Position numbers and translations under genes: made by a program. From assembly GCA_018303705.1 (NCBI GenBank), contig JAGVXQ010000063.1, positions 1-5,487 of the forward strand: a stretch of 5,487 nucleotides of DNA, written 5' to 3'. A model generated the notes under the pieces. That model was not told the origin of the DNA. It did not search any database and was given only the letters and a program-made list of their open reading frames with translations. Each line of letters opens with the position of its first letter. Within the stretch, counting starts at the first letter, position 1. This document shows, in pieces, positions 1-5,487 of this stretch. This DNA is from Candidatus Woesearchaeota archaeon (lineage in GTDB: Archaea > Nanobdellota > Nanobdellia > SCGC-AAA011-G17 > JACPNG01).

Positions 1-2082
1 GTCTATGTTGTTTATGTCATTTGCTTTTATCTTCTTGCCGGATACTGTATAGAGAACATCGTCCATGTACAATGACCTTCTTACAGCATCTAGTGAACTC
101 CACCATCCATATGAATCTCTTTCATTGTTCTCAGAATGTGTTATCTTGCCTTTCAATTCAAATCCATTTTCAGTATTCAAGCCAAACACATAAGCCCCTC
201 TCCATGTTCTCCAGTCATAGTACCCATACTTTGTGTTGTAATACCTGCCTTTTACTTCCCTAACAGGAATTACCAGTATGTTCTTTTTCTTGTCAAACAA
301 GAATGCTTTATGTTCATACAACGCCTCTGAGTCAGATCCCTCCTGACCTATCTCATACTTGTCAACAAGCTTAGGGTTTGAAACATCTGAAACATCAAAA
401 AATGCCAGCTTAACACCCCTTGTAGACACTCCGCCCCATTCATTGCTGTCAGTTTCCTTGCCTATCCCTATTATATGGTCCTTGTCATAGGGATGAAGGT
501 AATCAGAATATCCAGGTATCTTTAACTTTCCTAGTATTTCAGGATTTCTTGCATCAGACAAGTCAATTACAAACAATGGATCTATGCGCTTAAAAGTTAC
601 CATGTAAAGCCTGTCTCCAATAAACCTAGTTGAGTATATTCTCTCATCAGGTGCTATGTCCTCAAGTTTGCCAACTATTTTCATGTTGCCATCCAATACA
701 TAAACATTGTTGTACATTATTGACTTAGAAGTGTATATGTATGTAGTTGTTGCAACCCTGAAATATCCACCGCTTTCATCCATCGAAAATTGGTTTAATA
801 TGTATCCAGGCACTTCCTCTCTGTCCTCATATTTTATGTCTCCATTTGATATGCCTATCTTGTGTATTACAGTCTTTCTTCTATCTTGTTCCTGCTTTAT
901 CTCGTATGCCTCAACTTCCCCCCCTATTTTGTCTATCAGGTCCTGCTTCTCATTCTCGTCCATGCTGTTGTACATCTCTTCTAGAACACCGGATATCTTG
1001 CTCCATCTCTCCGCAGGGCTTATTTCCTTGTCATTCTTAATGTCATTTATTTCATCTTGCACTTTATCAGGAAGCAACACCAATATGACATCATAGAAGC
1101 GTTCCTCATTGTATTTTTGTCCATACACATAAGGCATGTTCTTCTGGTACGATATGTAGATGCTGTCCTTAGAAACATAAAGGTTGTTCGCATATCCCAT
1201 CATGAATGTCTTTGCGTTTATGCTTGCATCATCATTTATGTTAAAAGCAGCTACAGTATTGAACGTATACCCATACTCAGGGTTGTCAAAGTAATATATC
1301 TCTGGCCTTAAGGTCTCCATTTTAGGGCTTTTTATCTCAGGGGCGTTTATCCAGTAATCATAATAGTTTACATTGTCCTTAACAATGAAATACACATAAT
1401 TACCTATCATCCTTGATTCATAATAATACCCGTCCATGCTGTAATCATTCTCAAGTTTGGGGTTTTTCCTGTCTTTTACGTCATATACCAATATTTTTGT
1501 ATTCTGTGAGTATATTGGCCTTGGCATGAAATCATATTCTGGTATTGCATACCTGTTTTCATAATCCACTGTAAATATCACTAGTTTGTCATCATTCAGA
1601 AGCATGTTCTGGGGTGTTCCCTTAAGCTCTGTTTCTGAAACTATCTTGGCATTCTCAGCAGGAAATGCATCAACTATGACAAGCCTGTTCTGTGCTATCA
1701 TGTAAATGTACTCGTTGTCATTTTTAACAAAATCAGCCTCATCAACACCAGCTACCTGTATGTTTGTCGTTGAATAATCTGCTGCTCCCCCTGCTTCAGA
1801 TCTCTCTGGTATCGCAGGCGATGCTTGCAGGGAATCTGCCATTGCCATAGATTTCTCAAGTATTCCTCCTAGCCTGGAACTAGAAGCCTGCTGCTGTGAT
1901 TCCTTCAAGAATTTTTTAAGTTCATCAATTGAATTGAATCTTTTCAAGTCTTGTGTTGTCTCAAGCTCGCTGTACTTTGCCTTGTTGTCTATTTTTCCTG
2001 TCTTTGTGCAAGACGTCAGTAGTATGCCAACTAAAAAAACTATAAATAATCCCTGTAAAATTTTTTTAAACTTTGTTTTCAT
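1..2082 (-). CDS. Secreted lipoprotein with C-terminal beta-propeller domain (Beta_propel / COG4880 family), 3' end outside the window
   Basis: The frame is open for 694 codons from the ATG at 2082-2080 to the window edge. Residues 1-25 form a lipoprotein signal: basic start (MKTKFKK), hydrophobic core, then lipobox L-T-S-C with Cys25 as the probable lipidated residue, so the protein should sit outside the membrane. A polar, partly helical linker (about 26-105) follows. The family hallmark is at 107-122 (NIQVAGVDEADFVKND), leading into YIYMI and RLVIVD blade strands. Further family-like segments are 489-510 (GDRLYMVTFKRIDPLFVIDL), the LHPYDKDHIIGIGKE stretch around His530, EHKAFLF at 590-596, and RRSLYMDDVLYTVSGKKIKA from 668. 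A charged helical insertion (338-403) interrupts the propeller. The last segment usually lies close to the C-terminus in this family, so only a few residues are probably missing. The start is fixed by the signal peptide and by a TATA box 24-25 bp upstream. The molecular function of the family is unknown; I see no catalytic motif. Assignment rests on recalled family motifs. Confidence 0.9.
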   Translation of the reverse strand, partial: MKTKFKKILQGLFIVFLVGILLTSCTKTGKIDNKAKYSELETTQDLKRFNSIDELKKFLKESQQQASSSRLGGILEKSMAMADSLQASPAIPERSEAGGAADYSTTNIQVAGVDEADFVKNDNEYIYMIAQNRLVIVDAFPAENAKIVSETELKGTPQNMLLNDDKLVIFTVDYENRYAIPEYDFMPRPIYSQNTKILVYDVKDRKNPKLENDYSMDGYYYESRMIGNYVYFIVKDNVNYYDYWINAPEIKSPKMETLRPEIYYFDNPEYGYTFNTVAAFNINDDASINAKTFMMGYANNLYVSKDSIYISYQKNMPYVYGQKYNEERFYDVILVLLPDKVQDEINDIKNDKEISPAERWSKISGVLEEMYNSMDENEKQDLIDKIGGEVEAYEIKQEQDRRKTVIHKIGISNGDIKYEDREEVPGYILNQFSMDESGGYFRVATTTYIYTSKSIMYNNVYVLDGNMKIVGKLEDIAPDERIYSTRFIGDRLYMVTFKRIDPLFVIDLSDARNPEILGKLKIPGYSDYLHPYDKDHIIGIGKETDSNEWGGVSTRGVKLAFFDVSDVSNPKLVDKYEIGQEGSDSEALYEHKAFLFDKKKNILVIPVREVKGRYYNTKYGYYDWRTWRGAYVFGLNTENGFELKGKITHSENNERDSYGWWSSLDAVRRSLYMDDVLYTVSGKKIKANDINNID

Positions 2083-2100
2083 AAAATCTTACATGATTGC

Positions 2101-2118
2101 ATTATATAAATAGGTTTC
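2101..2118 (-). promoter_or_regulatory. Archaeal promoter: BRE-like purines plus TATA box for the propeller lipoprotein gene
   Basis: Read on the minus strand, the sequence is GGAAACCTATTTATATAAT (2119-2101). TTTATATA (2110-2103) matches the archaeal TATA consensus. The GAAA just upstream resembles the purine-rich BRE contacted by TFB. The TATA centre lies 24-25 bases before the A of the ATG at 2082, about the usual TATA-to-start-site distance in archaea, so the mRNA should be leaderless or nearly so. This agrees with the lack of a Shine-Dalgarno-like sequence before the ATG. Confidence 0.82.
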
Positions 2119-2120
2119 CA

Positions 2121-2144
2121 TAGCTTCAATCATGCTTGAAACTA
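2121..2144. promoter_or_regulatory. 24-bp imperfect palindrome just upstream of the TATA box, candidate regulator site
   Basis: The half-sites are TAGCTTCAATCA and TGCTTGAAACTA, centred between 2132 and 2133. Ten of twelve base pairs are complementary; only 2124/2141 and 2130/2135 break the symmetry. The dyad ends about 10 bp upstream of the TATA box, where archaeal activators often bind. As minus-strand RNA it could also fold into a 9-bp stem (one G-U pair) with a six-base loop, so a 3'-end hairpin for the helicase mRNA is an alternative. No U-run follows, which makes a terminator less likely. Confidence 0.5.
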
Positions 2145-2153
2145 ACAGAACAC

Positions 2154-2165
2154 TTAAAGCTTTAA
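2154..2165. repeat. 12-bp perfect palindrome TTAAAGCTTTAA
   Basis: The sequence is fully self-complementary with no spacer, so it is better suited to dimeric protein binding than to forming a hairpin. It lies between the larger dyad and the tandem repeat. In AT-rich intergenic DNA a chance origin is quite possible. Confidence 0.35.
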
Positions 2166-2167
2166 TC

Positions 2168-2196
2168 TTTTTTATCAAAACATTTTTTATCAAAAC
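2168..2196. repeat. Two tandem copies of a 14-bp unit, 15-bp period
   Basis: The unit TTTTTTATCAAAAC occurs exactly at 2168-2181 and 2183-2196, separated by one base. On the coding sense it reads GTTTTGATAAAAAA. It begins 29 bases after the helicase stop codon. The copies are identical, which suggests a recent slippage duplication or a conserved binding site. It is not a typical T-run terminator on the transcribed sense. Confidence 0.6.
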
Positions 2197-2224
2197 TATT
2201 GTTCATCAGCAGATTTATTCTCTT

Positions 2225-4819
2225 TTAATTTTGCTGCTTCTTCTTCAATGCAATCTTGGCCAGTACCTGCCTGTGCATCCTTTTCAGGAACTCAATCTTG
2301 TCATCAGCCTTCAATACATCCAAATGGCCCTGCATCACTATGTTGAACGCAAAAGGGCTTGGTATCAATGTGATAAACTCCTTTATTTCAATCTCATTTC
2401 CTTCTATTTTTCTAAGAACATCAACAGCATTTTCAACATCCATCAAATCTTCAAGTATCTCCCGCCTTGCTTCCCTCAGTATAGGAAAGTCATTTGATAT
2501 CCTTCTTACAGCATTTAATAATAACGCAGAAGACATCTGCTGCACCCCTACGTTTTTTGTCATTCCCTTGTAGCTTCTCAGTATCATCAATGCCCTTGTA
2601 GCGCAGTGCCTAAACCTTCTTTTCAATATCTCTGTCTGGTCTATTGCCAGAGAAACAACATCCCTAAGCTCCTTGCTTTTCAAGGATTTTAGTGCTTTCA
2701 CAACATTCACATTTTTTTCAGATGCAACATAAAACCCATTGTCATTTATTCCGATTTCAACATCAACATGCTCGACCTTTGCTATTGCAAATGCTACTGC
2801 CCTAGACAGTACATCATTTACTCTCCTCCCATACAATGAATGAAATACCGAATATTTCATGTTGTTCTCGCTGTAATGCTCTATTACCATCTTGCCATAA
2901 TGCGGTATTTCCAAGTAATTGTACTGCTCATAAAAATAATTGTACATTGCCTCAACAGAATTTTCCTCAGCATACAAGTAATCCTTGATGAATCTTTTTA
3001 TCTCTTCCTTGGTTTTCTTTTCCTTAAAATAACCATTCACAAGTTTCCTGAACCTCTGTATGTCCATTGCAAGCCCAAAACTCAGAGGCAGTACATCAGA
3101 GAACCAGCTTGGTACATTAGGCTGCTTGTTCACAGTTGCATTTACAAACGCAGTCATGCCCTTTGCATGCTTAAATTCATAAACATTCCCGCCTAAAACA
3201 AAGACATCACCCTTGTTCAATCTCTCAAGAAACCCCTCATCAATCATACCTATCACCAAATTGCCAACTTTCACCTTCACATGTGATTCATCTGGTATAG
3301 TTCCGATGTTTGTCATGTACAATACCCTTGCAAGCTTGCCTTTCTTGCCTATCATCTTCGTTTCCTCATCATGCCATATCCTTGCATAAATATGCCTGTC
3401 TTCCAAAGAAATGTATCTTCCAGAAAGGTAATCTATTATCTCATCAAAATCAACTCTATTCAGTTCATGGTAACAATAGCTTCCCTTAATCATCCCATAC
3501 AATTCATTTATGTGTACCTGCCCTGATATTGCTATGCCAAAAATCTGCTGTGCTAATACATCAAGGCAGTTGGTCGGTATGTGTATGTTATCTATCCTGT
3601 GCTCTATCACATCTTTTGCTATTAAAGAACATTCTACAAGGTCATCCCTGTCTAGAACTAGTATCTTGCCATATATCTTAGCATGCAGCTTATGGCCTGA
3701 TCGTCCTAACCTTTGCTTTGTTCTTGCAACAGACTTTGGTGAGCCAAGCAATATGACAAGATCTATATAACCTATGTCTATTCCTAATTCCAAACTGGTG
3801 CTAGAAACAACTACCTTTAGTTTTCCTTCTCTCATTCGCTTTTCAAGTTCAAGCCTGTGCTCTTTTGACAATGATCCATGATGCGCACCAATGTTTTCTG
3901 TATAATTCTTAGGAAACCTTGTTTTTAGGAAATGCACAACCCTCTCTGTAGCAGACCTTGTATTTGTAAATATCAGTGTTGTTCTGTGCTGCTGTATCAT
4001 CTTGTCCATTATGCTATACATTTCATTGTGCATGTGCCCATAAACTGTGTCCATTATATCCTTAACAGGGCTCATTACACTCAAGTCCAGTTCCTTCAAG
4101 AAAGGCACATCAACAACAATGCAGTCCCTTAGTTTTTCTTTTTCATATCCAACAAGGAATTTTGCTATCTCATCCAATGGGGATATTGTCGCACTTAATC
4201 CGACTCTCGTCATTGCGGGCGACAAGGTTTGCAGCCTCTCTAGACTCAAAGAAAGGTGTACCCCCCTCTTGTTCTCTGCCAATGCATGAATCTCATCTAT
4301 TATGCAAAAATCAACATTTTTCAAATACTCACAGAACCTATACGACGACAATAATATTGCTGCTGATTCTGGTGTCGTTATAAGGATATGCGGAGGTTTC
4401 TTTAGCATATCTGCTTTTTCTGCTTGTGTTGTGTCCCCAGTTCTAACAGCAATCCTTATTCCGAATCTGTTGCCTGATTGCTCTTCCATTTCTTTTAATG
4501 GCTCTTTAAGATTGATTTGAACGTCATTCGAGAGTGCTTTAAGTGGTGAAATATAAATGCAGTAAACCTTGTTTTCCAAAATCCCTTTTTGTGACGAGTC
4601 TATTAACTCATTTAATATTGCAAGAAAAGCAGTCAATGTCTTGCCACTTCCTGTACTGGCTGAGACCAGAATATTCTTTCTTGAATGAACCTCCAAAATC
4701 GAGTATAATTGCGGCAATGAAAATTCCTTGAACTTCGAAAAGAACCAGCTCTTTACTATGGGATGTAATATATGCTCAATTTCTTCACTTTTGTTTGGTT
4801 TTGTTTTTTGGATTGTCAT
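2225..4819 (-). CDS. lhr: Lhr-family ATP-dependent helicase (superfamily 2, archaeal Lhr core)
   Basis: This is a complete 864-residue protein ending in TAA at 2227-2225. Helicase motifs appear in order: a Q-motif-like FSLPQLYSI (33-41), Walker A ASTGSGKT (54-61), Ia SPLKALSND (91-99), Ib TTPES (148-152), motif II DEIH (175-178), III LSATIS (208-213), IV LIFTNTRSATE (282-292), GAHHGSLS (311-318), V STSLELGIDIG (340-350) and VI QRLGRSGH (369-376). All catalytic residues look intact. After the two RecA folds come a winged-helix segment (LDVLAQQIFG, 419-428) and Lhr-specific blocks: YMTNIGTIPDE (501-511), KGDVFVLGG (536-544), VPSWFSDVLPLS (569-580), and a C-terminal FRHCATRALMILRSYKG block. Lhr enzymes are 3'-5' translocases that unwind DNA or RNA:DNA hybrids and are linked to DNA repair, and in some archaea to RNA metabolism. 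Length matches archaeal Lhr cores. There is no CxxC zinc cluster. I cannot assign it to the aLhr1 or aLhr2 subgroup. The ATG at 4819 is the first ATG in frame; a TTG at 4903 would overlap metG by 38 bases and add a non-family tail. Confidence 0.95.
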   Translation of the reverse strand: MTIQKTKPNKSEEIEHILHPIVKSWFFSKFKEFSLPQLYSILEVHSRKNILVSASTGSGKTLTAFLAILNELIDSSQKGILENKVYCIYISPLKALSNDVQINLKEPLKEMEEQSGNRFGIRIAVRTGDTTQAEKADMLKKPPHILITTPESAAILLSSYRFCEYLKNVDFCIIDEIHALAENKRGVHLSLSLERLQTLSPAMTRVGLSATISPLDEIAKFLVGYEKEKLRDCIVVDVPFLKELDLSVMSPVKDIMDTVYGHMHNEMYSIMDKMIQQHRTTLIFTNTRSATERVVHFLKTRFPKNYTENIGAHHGSLSKEHRLELEKRMREGKLKVVVSSTSLELGIDIGYIDLVILLGSPKSVARTKQRLGRSGHKLHAKIYGKILVLDRDDLVECSLIAKDVIEHRIDNIHIPTNCLDVLAQQIFGIAISGQVHINELYGMIKGSYCYHELNRVDFDEIIDYLSGRYISLEDRHIYARIWHDEETKMIGKKGKLARVLYMTNIGTIPDESHVKVKVGNLVIGMIDEGFLERLNKGDVFVLGGNVYEFKHAKGMTAFVNATVNKQPNVPSWFSDVLPLSFGLAMDIQRFRKLVNGYFKEKKTKEEIKRFIKDYLYAEENSVEAMYNYFYEQYNYLEIPHYGKMVIEHYSENNMKYSVFHSLYGRRVNDVLSRAVAFAIAKVEHVDVEIGINDNGFYVASEKNVNVVKALKSLKSKELRDVVSLAIDQTEILKRRFRHCATRALMILRSYKGMTKNVGVQQMSSALLLNAVRRISNDFPILREARREILEDLMDVENAVDVLRKIEGNEIEIKEFITLIPSPFAFNIVMQGHLDVLKADDKIEFLKRMHRQVLAKIALKKKQQN

Positions 4820-4869
4820 TTTATCATTAAAAATTAAGACTGTTTTTCTAAAGAAGTTTTTATCATTAA
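4819..4869. repeat. 12-bp direct repeat bracketing the metG-helicase gap
   Basis: TTTTATCATTAA is found exactly at 4819-4830 and 4858-4869, 39 bp apart. One copy touches the helicase start codon and the other covers the metG stop codon. The 46 bases between the genes are very AT-rich and contain no Shine-Dalgarno-like motif before the helicase ATG. Both copies share the core TTTTATCA with the 14-bp tandem repeat downstream of the helicase. The helicase may be read from the metG transcript; I see no convincing promoter of its own. Confidence 0.45.
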
Positions 4870-5487
4870 TTAATCTTCTTAAATAATATCTCGCCTTTCT
4901 CAACCCTGTATTCCTTGATAACTCCGAACTTGCATTCCTTTAAAGAGCCCAATTTAACATTCAACTGCCTGCTTATTCTATCTGATGTCCCTGGCATGAA
5001 TGGCCATGTTAATATGGATATTATCCTTATTGACTCAAGCAGATTGTAAATGCATTTCTCAAGCTTCTTGTTTTTCAGCTCCCAAGGCCTTTTTTCATTC
5101 ACATACCTGTTTGCTTCATTGACAAACTTCCATATCTCGCTTAGCGCATTATGCAGCTCATACCTATTCATGCAATCATTAATCTTAGCAATGTTAAGCT
5201 TGGACTTCAGTTCCTTGTCAATTGCTGTCTTTTTCACGGATTCAAAGTTCTTCTCAGCTAATGTCAGCACCCTGCTTACCAGATTGCCAAGGTCATTTGC
5301 CAGTTCATTATTATGCCTGTTTACCAATGCATTCTCAGAAAAGTCACCATCATCCCCAAAAGGTATCTCCCTTATCAAGAAATACCTTATGCTGTCAGCA
5401 GGATATTTTTTAATGATTTCCAACGGGTCTATGACATTGCCAAGGCTCTTGCTCATTTTTTCACCAGTTGAGCTTCTTATGAAGCCA
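4866..5487 (-). CDS. metG: Methionine--tRNA ligase, C-terminal part (5' end outside the window)
   Basis: The frame runs in from the right edge and ends at TAA (4868-4866), giving 206 complete codons. The visible part begins [20 protein letters not shown], so the class I KMSKS loop (residues 10-14 of the fragment) that stabilises the ATP transition state is intact. The stretch [19 protein letters not shown] is specific to MetRS and separates it from LeuRS, ValRS, IleRS and CysRS. The helical anticodon-binding domain follows: NLVSR (Asn68, Arg72 of the fragment) matches the N-x-x-x-R that reads the CAU anticodon in E. coli MetRS (Asn391, Arg395), and PW (Trp135) matches its Trp461. The protein stops at GEILFKKIN, with no appended Trbp111-type tRNA-binding domain, so it is the short form; any such domain would be a separate protein. 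It charges tRNA-Met for initiation and elongation in the cytoplasm. The sequence looks more like bacterial than typical archaeal MetRS, which is inference from motif wording. Confidence 0.96.
   Translation of the reverse strand, partial: GFIRSSTGEKMSKSLGNVIDPLEIIKKYPADSIRYFLIREIPFGDDGDFSENALVNRHNNELANDLGNLVSRVLTLAEKNFESVKKTAIDKELKSKLNIAKINDCMNRYELHNALSEIWKFVNEANRYVNEKRPWELKNKKLEKCIYNLLESIRIISILTWPFMPGTSDRISRQLNVKLGSLKECKFGVIKEYRVEKGEILFKKIN

Larger units (their letters stand above)
2083..2224 (-). other. Intergenic region between the helicase and the propeller lipoprotein gene
   Basis: These 142 bases hold no coding region that I can support. In the direction of transcription they contain a 14-bp tandem repeat (2196-2168), a 12-bp perfect palindrome (2165-2154), a 24-bp imperfect dyad (2144-2121), a purine-rich BRE-like stretch and a TATA box (2118-2101). 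There is no obvious terminator for the helicase transcript: the longest T-runs on the transcribed sense are four bases, and the dyad is not followed by a T-run. The only other ATG close to the start, at 2094-2092, is followed at once by a stop. Confidence 0.85.

Noticed and set aside
707..1311. Several plus-strand open frames opposite the propeller gene
   Set aside because: They are antisense shadows of a well-supported coding frame, rich in Ser, Cys, Leu and Ile as expected from reverse-complemented AT-rich codons, and have no domain motifs.
2083..2094. Mini-ORF ATG-TAA just before the propeller start, as a translation regulator
   Set aside because: With a leaderless start near 2082 this ATG would lie upstream of the transcript; two codons are easily due to chance.
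2132..2497. Plus-strand open frame of 121 codons with a hydrophobic start
   Set aside because: Most of it is antisense to the 3' end of the helicase. Its repeated FFIKT comes simply from the 14-bp DNA repeat. It has no promoter, ribosome site or recognisable family.
2225..2600. Cysteine cluster or zinc finger at the helicase C-terminus
   Set aside because: Only isolated cysteines are present, with no CxxC pairs, so no zinc site can be supported.
3510..4520. Overlapping plus-strand open frames opposite the helicase motifs
   Set aside because: They lie across the most conserved helicase motifs in the antisense direction, and their composition matches shadows of a real gene.
4878..4890. TATA-like stretch GATATTATTTAAG at the end of metG as a helicase promoter
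   Set aside because: It matches the TATA consensus poorly, sits in coding sequence, and would predict a leader of about 38 bases with no ribosome site. I consider co-transcription with metG as likely.

Overview
The window reads as a chromosomal segment of an AT-rich archaeon. The evidence is a consensus-like archaeal TATA box placed for a leaderless mRNA, an archaeal-size Lhr-type helicase, and codon use rich in ATA (Ile) and AGA/AGG (Arg). The lineage cannot be fixed from the sequence. An uncultured DPANN-type archaeon such as a Woesearchaeota relative is my guess, no more.

All three genes lie on the minus strand, so they are transcribed from right to left. At the right edge (5487-4866) is the C-terminal part of a methionyl-tRNA synthetase, from just before the KMSKS loop to the stop. 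After 46 non-coding bases comes a complete 864-residue Lhr-family superfamily 2 helicase (4819-2225). A 142-base intergenic region (2224-2083) holds a clear archaeal promoter, a 24-bp dyad just upstream of it, and a 14-bp tandem repeat. From 2082 to the left edge runs a 694-codon open frame for a lipobox-containing, surface-anchored beta-propeller protein (Pfam Beta_propel / COG4880 type). It is cut by the window, but probably only a few residues from its end.

metG and the helicase are close enough to share a transcript, while the propeller gene has its own promoter. No functional link among the three is evident: one serves translation, one DNA repair or RNA handling, and one lies outside the membrane with unknown role. 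The plus strand has several open frames, all antisense to these genes, and none looks real. I see no tRNA, rRNA, CRISPR array, insertion sequence or mobile-element boundary. I do not see a new multi-gene system here. The points most worth a second look are the regulatory layout upstream of the propeller gene, the propeller protein itself, and the bacterial-looking MetRS in an archaeal setting.
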